Below, in pieces: positions 1 to 8,089 of a DNA stretch of 28,278 bases. The position numbers and the translations under genes are program-made. A model generated the notes under the pieces. That model ran no database searches. It had not been told where the DNA came from and saw only the letters and a program-made list of their open reading frames with translations. The DNA comes from Oscillospiraceae bacterium (GTDB taxonomy: Bacteria; Bacillota; Clostridia; Oscillospirales; Oscillospiraceae), in the NCBI GenBank assembly GCA_020025515.1, contig JAHHRZ010000023.1:1-28278 (forward strand), given 5' to 3'. Position 1 is the stretch's first letter; every line of letters begins with the position of its first letter.

Positions 1-54
1 GCACGGTGATGTGAGAGGTCGACTACTCAACTAATGGGTAGCCTCCTACTCGAT
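1..54 (+). mobile_element. 3' end of a group II intron (end of domain V plus domain VI)
   Basis: The first bases read GCACGGTGATGTGAGAGG, which resembles the 3' strand of group II intron domain V. They are followed by a domain VI-like hairpin, CTACTC/GGGTAG around a short loop, and by CCTCCTACTCGAT, a typical intron 3' end. An A at about 48, seven nucleotides from the end, is the probable branch point. The rest of the intron and any reverse transcriptase would lie left of the window. The intron runs plus, opposite to the ABC transporter gene, and ends 21 bases before that gene's stop codon. The match is to remembered consensus, not to an alignment. Confidence 0.6.
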
Positions 55-75
55 TCCGATTTCATGGCATAAGGG

Positions 76-1785
76 TTATTGAGACAGGGTATAGAGGGAA
101 TAGAAGTATCCCTTCCGATTGATAAGGTCGTCAAAGGTGCCGGATTCAATGATGGTTCCGGCCTTTATGGCCAGAATTTGGTTGTACCGCCGGAGCAGAG
201 ACGCATCCAGAGTATGGGTCACAACGACTCTTGTAATCCCATCCAGATTTAAAATGGCATCGCAGACCTGATAGGCGGTCTGTGCATCCAGGGAGGCGGT
301 GGCCTCATCGGCCAGAAGAATCTGAGCGTTTTTCAGCAGGCTCCGGGCAATGGAGATTCTCTGTTTTTCGCCGCCGGAGAGGTGACAGCCGTTTTCGCCG
401 CAGAGGGCGTGTTCCCCTCTTTCGGAAATCAGAGGGGACAGCCCGGAGAGCTCAATGGCCTGATCCACCTGCGCCTTGGGAAATTCCTTGAACATGGTGA
501 TATTGTCCCGGATGGAGGCGTTGAACACAAAGACATTTTGCTGGATCATGGAGATTGCGTCACACAGGGATTTACTGCGGATCTGCCGCAGCTCCTGGGT
601 ATCAAAGAAAATATCGCCTTCATAGCCGTCGCTTCCCATAAGAAGATTCAAAAGAGTGGACTTGCCGCTGCCGGAGGCTCCCACAATGGCATAGCTTTTT
701 CCCCGTTCAAAGGTGCAGCTGATGTCTTTCAGCACCGGCTTTTCCGGCTCGTAGGCAAAGGTCAGATGAGAAAGACGGATTTCCTGATCCAGAGGCTCCA
801 TAAGCTCGGCACCGTGATCCTCAGCATGTTTATCAATGGCCGTTGCCAGTTTGTCCACAAGGGCCAATGCGGCTTTGCGCTTTGCAAGAAGAACCGGCAG
901 TGCACGGATACCCATAATAAAAAGACCGGTTAAATCCATGTAGGCAATCAGCTTACCGGGTGTAATTACATAGCCCGAAATAGTCAAGGCACAGCCAACA
1001 AGGAGAGTACCAAGTTGCGCTGTTACACCGGCAACGGCACTGAACATATCAAGGAGAGTGTCCAGTTTCTCTGTGTTGCATTTGGCTTTTTCGGCATGAC
1101 GACTGCTTTGCCCTACCACTTCCGCAATTTCTTTTTCTGCCCCAAAACTCTTCATTATAGGAAACCCGTCCAGTGCATCCTTGAGTGCTGCAAGAAAGTT
1201 TGCATTTTTCACGGAAACCTGTTTTTGCGATTTTTCCAGCTTATTCCCGGTAAAAATCGCAACTAACATGGGCAGCACACAAAATCCCAAGGCAATCGCC
1301 GTCATGACAGGGCTATACCAGAGCATCATCAGTGTTGCCCCCAGGAGAGCCATGATATTTACCACAATTTCAAACTGCGCTTTCAGATAATCGGTCTCAA
1401 TGGTATTGAGATCATTGGAAAAACCGGAAAGGTAATCGGAAACGCTCTCCCGACGGAAGGCAGCTAGATTTTTCTTTGTAAGCATTCCAAAGGCATAATC
1501 CTTATATTGCACCATAGCCCGCTGTAAAAACTTCGGCTTTGTCCAGTAGTTGGCCTGCTTAAAGAAAATAATCAGCAGAATGATTCCAACTGTCAGCATT
1601 CCCAGTTTTGTGAGAGACAAAGAATCCGGCACTTGGGAGACGGCATCCAGCATCTGCTGCATCAGCCAGGTAATGCCAAAATTCAGGCCAATGGTGCAAA
1701 CAGCTATGCCCATGGCAATCCAGTAAAGGATGTGATTCCCTTTATAGAATTGCGCCGTGTAAGCTCTATGTAATTTATTTTTCAT
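76..1785 (-). CDS. ABC transporter, fused membrane and ATP-binding domains
   Basis: A 569-residue half-transporter of the exporter type that should work as a homodimer in the cytoplasmic membrane. Residues 1-305 hold the hydrophobic ABC transmembrane domain, with segments near 18-42, 60-75, 140-180 and 250-298. The ATPase domain follows: Walker A GASGSGKST (369-377), Q-loop near 415, signature LSGGE (469-473), Walker B ILLADE (489-494) and switch histidine H524, so all catalytic motifs are intact. The start codon overlaps the upstream regulator gene by 11 bases and has its own GGAGG site (1792-1800), so the two are probably translationally coupled. Exported substrate is unknown; a peptide or drug is usual for this class. 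The regulator partner suggests inducible export. Confidence 0.93.
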   Translation of the reverse strand: MKNKLHRAYTAQFYKGNHILYWIAMGIAVCTIGLNFGITWLMQQMLDAVSQVPDSLSLTKLGMLTVGIILLIIFFKQANYWTKPKFLQRAMVQYKDYAFGMLTKKNLAAFRRESVSDYLSGFSNDLNTIETDYLKAQFEIVVNIMALLGATLMMLWYSPVMTAIALGFCVLPMLVAIFTGNKLEKSQKQVSVKNANFLAALKDALDGFPIMKSFGAEKEIAEVVGQSSRHAEKAKCNTEKLDTLLDMFSAVAGVTAQLGTLLVGCALTISGYVITPGKLIAYMDLTGLFIMGIRALPVLLAKRKAALALVDKLATAIDKHAEDHGAELMEPLDQEIRLSHLTFAYEPEKPVLKDISCTFERGKSYAIVGASGSGKSTLLNLLMGSDGYEGDIFFDTQELRQIRSKSLCDAISMIQQNVFVFNASIRDNITMFKEFPKAQVDQAIELSGLSPLISERGEHALCGENGCHLSGGEKQRISIARSLLKNAQILLADEATASLDAQTAYQVCDAILNLDGITRVVVTHTLDASLLRRYNQILAIKAGTIIESGTFDDLINRKGYFYSLYTLSQ

Positions 1786-2860
1786 TACAAATTTCCTCCC
1801 AAATCTTCAGAACCGGTTCCTCTGCTCCATCCGCTCCTTGTTGCAAGGTACTCAAGACGGTCTCCATGGCGGTGCTGCCGATATTATCATAGGCCACTTT
1901 GGGTTCCACATTGCCACAATATCTAATATTTTGGCTGCTGTAATTGGGGGATCGGTCAAATTCTGTTGCAATCCTTCGAGCCTTCCTCAGACACTCTTTT
2001 GCATGTTCCACTTCACCAACTCTTTCATAGCTTGCCCCGCATAACACAAGCAGCAATGCCTGATCCTTGTACAGGTAGCTTACCCCATCTGCTGTCCTAA
2101 GACCATCCAGGTACCCGGTCATCCATGTAAGTATCTCAATAGCAGAATGGTAGTCTTTTTCCTCGAAGAACAAGTTGATAAACCCAATTACCACACGATA
2201 CAAACTAGCTGTACAGTGAATCAAGGTGTTGGTCAGATAAGGAAGGGACTCCTGACGCCTGTGAGGATTGGTGGCCAGCTCATGGCCTATAAGGTCATCA
2301 TTGATACCACAGGGATTATACTTCTTGAGTTGCTCCATGCCTTTATCCCATTCGCCTAAAGTAAGATAAGCAATGGCGATGTCTCGATGAATCTCTGTTT
2401 CGCTAAGCTTTGGGTCGTGATTTTGATCGATCAGTATGCAGGCATGACTTAGAAGTTCAATCGAACGAATGATGTGCACCTGATTACCCGTTTCAATGCT
2501 CGCCAGATGATACAGAACACCGCTGTGATAGACAATCTCAAAATCATTTGGGTAACGATGAATCCATTTTTCCACTTCGTCCCAGCAACCTGCGTAGGCC
2601 TTTTCCAGCTTAATGCGTTTCAGCTCCTGCAAAATCCGTTCCCGGTCGCTGGAACACACCCGATACCCTACCATGGCATCCAGGGAGATCCCAAAGAAGC
2701 TGGCAAGCTCCATGATGACTTCAATATCCGGTGTGGAAATTGCCTGCTCCCATTTATAGACGGCCCCCGGTGAGACCCCCATGGCCTCTGCCAGCTGCTC
2801 CTGGGTGAGGTGCCGTTCCTTGCGCAGCGCCCGGATCTGTTCTGAAAAGTTTGATTTCAT
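1775..2860 (-). CDS. XRE-family transcriptional regulator with long C-terminal repeat domain
   Basis: A 361-residue cytoplasmic DNA-binding protein. Residues 6-62 form a Cro/C1-type helix-turn-helix (IRALRKERHLTQEQLAEAMG, then VSPGAVYKWEQAISTPD). The remaining 290 residues are helical with TPR-like spacing, as in regulators that sense a ligand or peptide through a C-terminal helical array; that role is inferred. The start at 2860 is preferred over an upstream ATG at 2908 because a strong GGAGGTGGT site lies 6-7 bases before it. The upstream ATG would also lie beyond the promoter -10 element. The gene runs straight into the ABC transporter gene with an 11-base overlap, so the regulator very likely controls that transporter and itself. 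Confidence 0.9.
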   Translation of the reverse strand: MKSNFSEQIRALRKERHLTQEQLAEAMGVSPGAVYKWEQAISTPDIEVIMELASFFGISLDAMVGYRVCSSDRERILQELKRIKLEKAYAGCWDEVEKWIHRYPNDFEIVYHSGVLYHLASIETGNQVHIIRSIELLSHACILIDQNHDPKLSETEIHRDIAIAYLTLGEWDKGMEQLKKYNPCGINDDLIGHELATNPHRRQESLPYLTNTLIHCTASLYRVVIGFINLFFEEKDYHSAIEILTWMTGYLDGLRTADGVSYLYKDQALLLVLCGASYERVGEVEHAKECLRKARRIATEFDRSPNYSSQNIRYCGNVEPKVAYDNIGSTAMETVLSTLQQGADGAEEPVLKIWEEICNEK

Positions 2861-2888
2861 ATTGAACCACCTCCGTTGTTGTACCCCC

Positions 2889-2917
2889 ATTGTAGCACGC
2901 AAAAACACAGATTTGAA
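2889..2917 (-). promoter_or_regulatory. Candidate sigma-A promoter of the regulator-ABC operon
   Basis: Read on the minus strand: -35 TTCAAA (2912-2917), a 17-base spacer and -10 TACAAT (2889-2894). Transcription would begin near 2882, giving a leader of about 22 bases that carries the GGAGG ribosome site. The spacing is ideal and each hexamer matches consensus at 4-5 positions. Confidence 0.55.
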
Positions 2918-2920
2918 CCG

Positions 2921-2934
2921 ACTATCAGTATAGT
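2921..2934. promoter_or_regulatory. Inverted repeat next to the regulator promoter, candidate operator
   Basis: ACTAT-CAGT-ATAGT is a perfect 5-bp-armed dyad just upstream of the -35 box of the regulator-ABC promoter. XRE regulators often bind short dyads in their own promoter, so this is a possible autoregulation site. The arms are short enough to occur by chance. Confidence 0.3.
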
Positions 2935-3117
2935 TGCGATGGTGTTTTCTCTACTAACAGTCGTGTGCCGGCAAACTACCGTTGCTTGCTCCTTTCCGAT
3001 GAATCCATAAGTGAAATTGCATGGGCAAGCCTGTTTTGTCATCATTGATGCAAACGCACATTTTTATAGATAGGAGCAGAGAAGCTGACAAAATTCACCA
3101 ATTTTAGGGGCAGAGAC

Positions 3118-3146
3118 TTGCTTTTCCGTAATGAGGTTGATATTAT
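3118..3146 (+). promoter_or_regulatory. Candidate promoter of the LRR-SLH surface protein gene
   Basis: -35 TTGCTT (3118-3123), a 17-base spacer and -10 TATTAT (3141-3146); an overlapping TATAAT (3144-3149) could serve instead. Transcription would start near 3153. This is the plus-strand half of the 333-base gap 2861-3193, which holds the two divergent promoters and the dyad at 2921-2934. I see no other gene or RNA element in that gap. Confidence 0.5.
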
Positions 3147-3193
3147 AATAGTTAGTGTATATTGAAACACAAATCTATAAAGGAGAGAAAAGC

Positions 3194-5683
3194 ATGAAAC
3201 AGTTAAAAAAATGTCTTGGGCTGTTGGTGATACTGTGTATGGTGCTGAGCATTATCCCCGCCACCACCTTTGCCTCAGAAGAATCCGTCCCGCTGGATGC
3301 GGCGCATTTCCCCGATCCCAATTTTCTGGAGTGCTTAAAACCTTGTGATAAGGACGGCGATGGAATTCTTTCACCCGCAGAGATTTCTTGGATCTATATC
3401 CTGAATTGTGCCGATAAAGGGATTGCCAGCTTAGAGGGCGTTGAGCATCTGAAAGCCCTTAAAATTTTGATTTGTGAGAAGAATCAACTGACAGACCTGG
3501 ATGTAAGCCAGAATGCCAGACTTGAATCACTGATCTGCGGCAATAACCAGCTGACCAGCCTGGATGTGAGTAAAAACCTCGATCTGAAAACGCTGGTCTG
3601 CGCAAGAAATCAGCTGACCACTCTGGATCTGAAGAGCAACACCGAACTGAAAACATTAAGTTGCTTCGGTAACCAACTGACCAGTCTGGATGTACGGGAA
3701 AATACAAATTTGAGTCAGCTGTTCTGCAATGATAATCAGCTGACAACCATGCTCATTCATCCGGATTCCCCCATGACAGATATCGACTGTTCCAGGAATT
3801 TGTTGACTGAACTTGATGTGCGGTCATTCCCCAGTTTGACAAGATTGATCTGCGGTGGAAATCCGCTGAACACTTTGGATGTGAGCAAAAATCCGGAGCT
3901 GAACAGGCTGAACTGCTACCAAAATTCCCTTACCAGTTTGGATTTGAGTCACAATACAAAGCTGACGATTCTGGAATGTGTTTCAAATCCTCTGACCGAG
4001 CTGGATCTTTCTCACCTTCCTGACCTCAAAACACTGAAAGTCAGGCAATGCGCTCTGACCAGTCTCGATATAACCCAGAATGCCAGACTTGAATCACTAA
4101 ACTGTGACAACAACCAGCTGACCAGCCTGGATGTGAGTAAAAACCCCGCTTTGAAAACGCTGTCCTGTTCAAGAAATCAGCTGACCAGTCTGGATCTGAA
4201 GAACAACACCGAACTGGAAACTTTAAGTTGCTTCGGCAACCAGCTGACCAGTCTGGATGTACGGGAAAATAGAAATTTGAGTCAGCTGTTTTGCAGCGAT
4301 AATCAGCTGAGAGCCATGCTCATTCATCCGGATTCCCCTATGACAGATATCGACTGTTCCAGAAATTTGTTGACTGAACTTGATGTACGGTCGTTCCCCA
4401 ATTTGATAAGATTGATCTGCGGTGCAAATCCGCTGAAGACTTTGGATGTGAGCAAAAATCCGAAGCTGTACAAGCTGGGCTGCTACCAAAATTCCCTTAC
4501 CAGTTTGGATTTGAGCCACAATACAAAGCTAACGATTCTGGAATGTTTTTCAAATCCTCTGACCGAGCTGGATCTTTCCCGTCTTCCTGGACTGCAAACA
4601 CTGAAAGGCTGGAACTGCGCTCTGACCAGTCTCGATCTGAGCAATAATCCCAATTTAACCGAATTCTCTTGTGAAAGCAATGCACGCACTGTAGGCAATA
4701 ATCCTCTGGATTTGACTCTGCTTCCCGGATTCGATATGAGCAAAGCCTCGGAGTGGACGAACGGAGAACCTGACGGGAATCTGTTGTCTTTCGGAAATAG
4801 CCAAAGTATCTATTATACCTATGACTGTGGCAATAACCATACAATAAGAGTCAATTTAAAATACGATCCCGATGGAGAAATTTTGAAGCCTGTTGATCCG
4901 ACTCCCACCGAACCGGAGCCTACCGAACCGACACCCACCGAACCGGCCCCCACCGAACCGACTCCCACTGAACCGGATCCTACCGAACCGACACCCACCG
5001 AACCGGAGCCTACCGATCCGACTCCCACCGAGCCGACTCCCACCGAACCGGCCCCCACCGAACCGACTCCTACTGAGCCGACACCCACCGAACCGGCCCC
5101 CACCGAACCGACTCCTACCGAGCCCACTCCCACCGAGCCGGACAAGCCTGCAATCAAATTCGTCGATGTTCCCGATGACCGTTGGTACACGGACTCCGTC
5201 TACTGGGCAGTAGAAAACGGAATCACTCTGGGAACCTCCGACACTACCTTCAGCCCCAATCGACACTGCACCCGTGCTCAGGCTGTCACCTTCTTGTGGC
5301 GTGCTGCGGGAGAACCCGAACCTACCAGTACAAACAACCCCTTCACCGATATTGAGCTGGATTCCTGGTATGGTACGGCTGTGCTTTGGGCAGTAGAAAA
5401 CGGAATCACGGATGGTACTTCTCCCACCACGTTCAGACCTTCAAAAGTCTGCACTCGCAGCCAGATTGTGACGTTCCTGTATCGTGCACATGGCTGTCCT
5501 GACGTTGACACCAGTAAAAGCTTCCCGGATATCCCTGTCGGAAGCTGGTATGAAGCTCCCGTTTGCTGGGCAGTAAAACAAGGCATCACAGATGGAACCG
5601 GCGATGGGCTGTTCAGTCCTAAACACGGCTGCACCCGTGCTCAAATTGTGACCTTCCTCTATCGGGATGCCAAGGGCAATTAA
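3194..5683 (+). CDS. Secreted EF-hand, leucine-rich-repeat, SLH-anchored surface protein
   Basis: An 829-residue exported protein. A Sec signal peptide spans 1-28 (KKCLGLLVILCMVLSIIPATTFA). D52-K-D-G-D-G-I-L-S-P-A-E63 is a textbook EF-hand calcium loop. From about 99 to 518 there are about twenty 21-residue leucine-rich repeats of the form LTSLDVSKNPxLKTLxCxxNQ, with cysteine at a fixed position. A spacer of PTEP units (about 567-652) leads to three C-terminal SLH domains (about 653-829), which bind pyruvylated cell-wall polymer. The predicted role is a wall-bound binding or adhesion protein; the ligand is unknown. The ATG at 3194 is chosen over a GTG at 3155 because AGGAGAG (3181-3187) precedes it at proper spacing. 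The gene stands alone between its own promoter and terminator. Confidence 0.9.
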   Translation: MKQLKKCLGLLVILCMVLSIIPATTFASEESVPLDAAHFPDPNFLECLKPCDKDGDGILSPAEISWIYILNCADKGIASLEGVEHLKALKILICEKNQLTDLDVSQNARLESLICGNNQLTSLDVSKNLDLKTLVCARNQLTTLDLKSNTELKTLSCFGNQLTSLDVRENTNLSQLFCNDNQLTTMLIHPDSPMTDIDCSRNLLTELDVRSFPSLTRLICGGNPLNTLDVSKNPELNRLNCYQNSLTSLDLSHNTKLTILECVSNPLTELDLSHLPDLKTLKVRQCALTSLDITQNARLESLNCDNNQLTSLDVSKNPALKTLSCSRNQLTSLDLKNNTELETLSCFGNQLTSLDVRENRNLSQLFCSDNQLRAMLIHPDSPMTDIDCSRNLLTELDVRSFPNLIRLICGANPLKTLDVSKNPKLYKLGCYQNSLTSLDLSHNTKLTILECFSNPLTELDLSRLPGLQTLKGWNCALTSLDLSNNPNLTEFSCESNARTVGNNPLDLTLLPGFDMSKASEWTNGEPDGNLLSFGNSQSIYYTYDCGNNHTIRVNLKYDPDGEILKPVDPTPTEPEPTEPTPTEPAPTEPTPTEPDPTEPTPTEPEPTDPTPTEPTPTEPAPTEPTPTEPTPTEPAPTEPTPTEPTPTEPDKPAIKFVDVPDDRWYTDSVYWAVENGITLGTSDTTFSPNRHCTRAQAVTFLWRAAGEPEPTSTNNPFTDIELDSWYGTAVLWAVENGITDGTSPTTFRPSKVCTRSQIVTFLYRAHGCPDVDTSKSFPDIPVGSWYEAPVCWAVKQGITDGTGDGLFSPKHGCTRAQIVTFLYRDAKGN
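3487..4620 (+). repeat. Tandem 567-bp internal duplication of the LRR array
   Basis: Two head-to-tail copies, about 3487-4053 and 4054-4620, each encode 189 residues, exactly nine 21-residue repeats. Landmarks are offset by exactly 567 bases: CAGAATGCCAGACTTGAATC at 3509 and 4076, and CGCTCTGACC at 4051 and 4618. The unusual sixth repeat of each copy (MLIHPDSPMTDIDCSRN) occurs in both and confirms block duplication. The copies differ by scattered substitutions and have no indels. Confidence 0.92.
4894..5148 (+). repeat. Low-complexity PTEP-coding repeat (wall-spanning linker)
   Basis: About 85 codons alternate PTP, TEP, EPT and APT units (for example PTEPEPTEPTPTEPAPTEP), built from an imperfect 12/18-base DNA repeat. 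Proline/threonine/glutamate-rich linkers of this kind usually carry a domain through the Gram-positive wall. Copy number is likely to vary between strains. Confidence 0.88.
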
Positions 5684-5696
5684 CATATAAAACTTC

Positions 5697-5741
5697 AAAG
5701 GTCTGTCGCAGAATACAAATTCTGCGGCGGGCCTTTTTTGT
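5697..5741 (+). terminator. Rho-independent terminator of the LRR-SLH gene
   Basis: AAGGTCTGTCGCAGAAT pairs with ATTCTGCGGCGGGCCTT across a short loop, with two G-U pairs on the plus-strand RNA, and is followed by a TTTTTT run. It begins 14 bases after the stop codon. Confidence 0.9.
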
Positions 5742-5747
5742 ATAAAG

Positions 5748-5772
5748 AAAACCACCGGCCGTGCCGGTGGTT
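5748..5772 (-). terminator. Terminator of the HD/NadD-like, dehydrogenase, flavodoxin operon
   Basis: On the minus strand, AACCACCGGC, a short loop and GCCGGTGGTT are followed by a T-rich tail (TTCTTT). It lies about 34 bases past the stop codon of the flavodoxin-like gene and is back-to-back with the convergent terminator of the LRR-SLH gene. Confidence 0.82.
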
Positions 5773-5805
5773 GTGATTGTAGGCCGATGTTGCAACAGAC
5801 CCTGT

Positions 5806-6885
5806 TTATAAAGATTTGGTTTCGGAGGGCGTTTCCGGGAGTAAGGTGTGGAGAATTTCGTGGGACCAACGCTCCAGACGGTGGTGGATGCCGGGACTGT
5901 GCATGGCAGAGCCGGGGTCGTTGGCGGTTTGGAGCATGCAGAAGCTGGGGGGCAGCATCATGGTCTTGTTGAGGCAAAGAGCCCCCAAAATCTGCCGGGC
6001 CACCAGATCGCTTCCGGAGTAGCCGGAGACCACAATGGAAAACAGATACTTGTCAAAGAGGGGAGATTGCAGCAGCAGATTGGTCATGCGGTTGATGAGG
6101 GCCATAATGTTGGCGCTGGCGGAGTCATTGAAGTTGGGACACAGCAGCAATATGGCGTCGGATTCCAAAATGGCGGGAAAGACCTCCGTGGGCAGAGCGC
6201 CGCCATAGTAGCAGGTGCCGCTTTTGGAGTAGTGGAGACAGGCCGTGTAGGAACAGCCCCGGCAGTCGTAAATCGCCCCGTTTTGCAGGCTGATGGTTCG
6301 GATGTCGCAGTAGGGGGCCAGATGCTCCAATACCTCCCGCCCCATGGCCACGGTGTTGGATTTCCGATTGTCAGAGGCGTGAAGCATAAGGATTTTGGGT
6401 CGGGAAAAATGGGGTCTGTGGAAAGAAATGAGCCGCTGGACCAGCTCCCGGCAGCGGAGAAAATAAGCTTCCTCCAGAGAACACTCCATGCGCTTGGCAG
6501 AAACACGCTGATTGTATAGAGAGCCGGTGCCCTCCACCAGGGGCTTTCCGGGGAACATACAGCCGGCCATATTGGCCCCCAGGGCAAGAGCCTGGGCGGC
6601 CTGTTTGGTGTACAGCTCCCCGGCACCGTCCACGATCATGCTGCCCACACAGCCGTTCAGAACGCCGGGGTTGGCCCGCAGGAGCCGAAGAAGGCCGAAA
6701 CATTCCGGCCCCATGCCCAGTTCATCCACATAGAGGGCAAAGAGAATTCGACAGTTTTGAAAAGCCCCTGTGGATAATTCCTGAGCAGTGGTAGTCCGAT
6801 AGGAAAGCCCCTCCAAAGAAAACTCCAAAAGCTGCTCCAACCGTGGGCTGGACTCAACCTGTAAAAGAATCAATTCATCTGTCAT
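5806..6885 (-). CDS. Flavodoxin/NADPH-dependent FMN reductase-like protein, two-domain
   Basis: A 359-residue cytoplasmic protein and the last gene of a three-gene operon. Residues 163-350 resemble the NADPH-dependent FMN reductase/multimeric flavodoxin fold. They contain a beta strand KILMLHAS, then DNRKSNT (171-177) at the FMN-phosphate loop, CRGCSYTAC (C208, C211, C216) as in iron-sulfur flavoproteins, and CPNFNDSASANIMALINRMT (249-268). The first 155 residues are not recognised; their strand-helix pattern (GSMIVDGAGELYTKQAAQAL) could be a degenerate second copy of the fold. The start overlaps the upstream dehydrogenase gene by 11 bases. It probably binds FMN and transfers electrons for its operon partners; this is inferred from fold and context only. 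Confidence 0.78.
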   Translation of the reverse strand: MTDELILLQVESSPRLEQLLEFSLEGLSYRTTTAQELSTGAFQNCRILFALYVDELGMGPECFGLLRLLRANPGVLNGCVGSMIVDGAGELYTKQAAQALALGANMAGCMFPGKPLVEGTGSLYNQRVSAKRMECSLEEAYFLRCRELVQRLISFHRPHFSRPKILMLHASDNRKSNTVAMGREVLEHLAPYCDIRTISLQNGAIYDCRGCSYTACLHYSKSGTCYYGGALPTEVFPAILESDAILLLCPNFNDSASANIMALINRMTNLLLQSPLFDKYLFSIVVSGYSGSDLVARQILGALCLNKTMMLPPSFCMLQTANDPGSAMHSPGIHHRLERWSHEILHTLLPETPSETKSL

Positions 6886-8089
6886 AGGAGAACCCTTTCA
6901 GGTCTTGATAGGCCTCATCCACCCGGTCAAAGAGCTTGGAATCCATGGATTCCCGATGAATCAGGGGGCCGGATGCCGTCATGGTCGTTTCACAGCCGAA
7001 GTATACACCGCCCAAAGGCACGGCTCCAAAATGGGACTGGCCACGGATCAGCCGCAGGATAGAAATGGCGGCAGAGGACAGACCCGGCGCAATGTAGGGC
7101 TTGAAGCCCAGTTCCCGGACCCTCAGATTCATTTCCCGTGTGGCCTTGGTAATGGCCTGAGACGCGGCCTCGTCATAGGCCTCCGGGGCGTTCGCCGCCA
7201 CCAGACCTGCACCGTGGGGGCCATAGACCCGGACGGATTCCGGAGAAAGTCCCAGTTCCTTGGCGGCATATCTGGCTCTTGCGGCCATGACCCCCAGGCC
7301 GAACCCCTGAATCTGCTCCGGGGCCAGACCGAGAAAGTCCGGCTCGCCGGATTCGCTGCGGTTGCTTTCCAGAAAGACCACCCGGCTCAGATGGTCCACC
7401 GGGTCGGAAATCTGACAGAACAGCCCCTGAAAATGGGCGTTTCGGGCCAGCTTTGCATAGTGGGCCAGCATGGCCCGGTTGGCCTCAAATTGAAGCATCC
7501 GCACATCGCCCCCGGTCCCCAGAGGGGGAACCCCACGGGAGGCGGTGAAGAGGAAAAGGTCACACTGAAACAGCTCCGCTTCCTTGCAGATGGTTACCTC
7601 CGGCAGAGGCTCCCCGTTGGGGGAAAGCACCTGATTCAGCTCGATTTCATAGCGGCGGCAGGCGCTTTCGTTGGGGTCGAAAATCTGGATTCTGGAAATT
7701 TCCGTGCCCAGAAGCTTCAGTCCCTGCAGCACAGTGCCGCCTACATCGCCCAGACCCACCAGGGTCAGCACAAAGCCCTGTTTTTTTCCGTTTTGGAACA
7801 GCTCCAATGTCTCAAAGCACTTGGGAAAGGCGGTATTGAGAACCGCTGCCCCGTGTTGTTCCACAAAGTCCGCCAGGAGTCCCTGCTCCTGAGGGGCCGG
7901 GAGCAGGGCTTCTACGGACTCCTGTCCCAATTCCCCAAGATGCCGGATGGGGTATAAGGAGCGGCTCCAAAGAGGGTCCTGGCGGGTCAAAATCACCAGA
8001 GGGGAGAAGGGCTTGTCCACCTCCGTGGCGGAACGGGGAAAGTCCCCGGTTCCGGCCAGACAGTACTTACCAAATTTTCTATAATCCAT
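6875..8089 (-). CDS. Lactate/malate dehydrogenase-family protein with altered active site
   Basis: A 404-residue protein, longer than normal LDH/MDH (about 310-330) by an unrecognised N-terminal stretch of about 100 residues. The NAD-binding Rossmann start is LVGLGDVG (110-117), with acidic D138 at the end of the second strand as expected for NAD. Family landmarks follow: TASRG (182-186), GDVRMLQFEAN with R197 and N204 near the substrate loop, SDPVDHL (228-234), and YGPHG with H292 matching the catalytic histidine. The normal LDSAR motif reads VMAAR (267-271). The aspartate partner of the histidine is therefore methionine, while the substrate-binding arginine R271 remains. It is coupled to both neighbours by 11-bp overlaps. 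The substrate is probably not plain lactate or malate. Confidence 0.8.
   Translation of the reverse strand: MDYRKFGKYCLAGTGDFPRSATEVDKPFSPLVILTRQDPLWSRSLYPIRHLGELGQESVEALLPAPQEQGLLADFVEQHGAAVLNTAFPKCFETLELFQNGKKQGFVLTLVGLGDVGGTVLQGLKLLGTEISRIQIFDPNESACRRYEIELNQVLSPNGEPLPEVTICKEAELFQCDLFLFTASRGVPPLGTGGDVRMLQFEANRAMLAHYAKLARNAHFQGLFCQISDPVDHLSRVVFLESNRSESGEPDFLGLAPEQIQGFGLGVMAARARYAAKELGLSPESVRVYGPHGAGLVAANAPEAYDEAASQAITKATREMNLRVRELGFKPYIAPGLSSAAISILRLIRGQSHFGAVPLGGVYFGCETTMTASGPLIHRESMDSKLFDRVDEAYQDLKGFSYDR

Noticed and set aside
4894..5148. Regular short repeats considered as a CRISPR array
   Set aside because: Units are contiguous, in frame and encode PTEP; there are no spacers.
6905..7957. 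Plus-strand frame of 350 codons opposite the dehydrogenase-like gene
   Set aside because: Shadow of the minus gene; no motifs or ribosome site.
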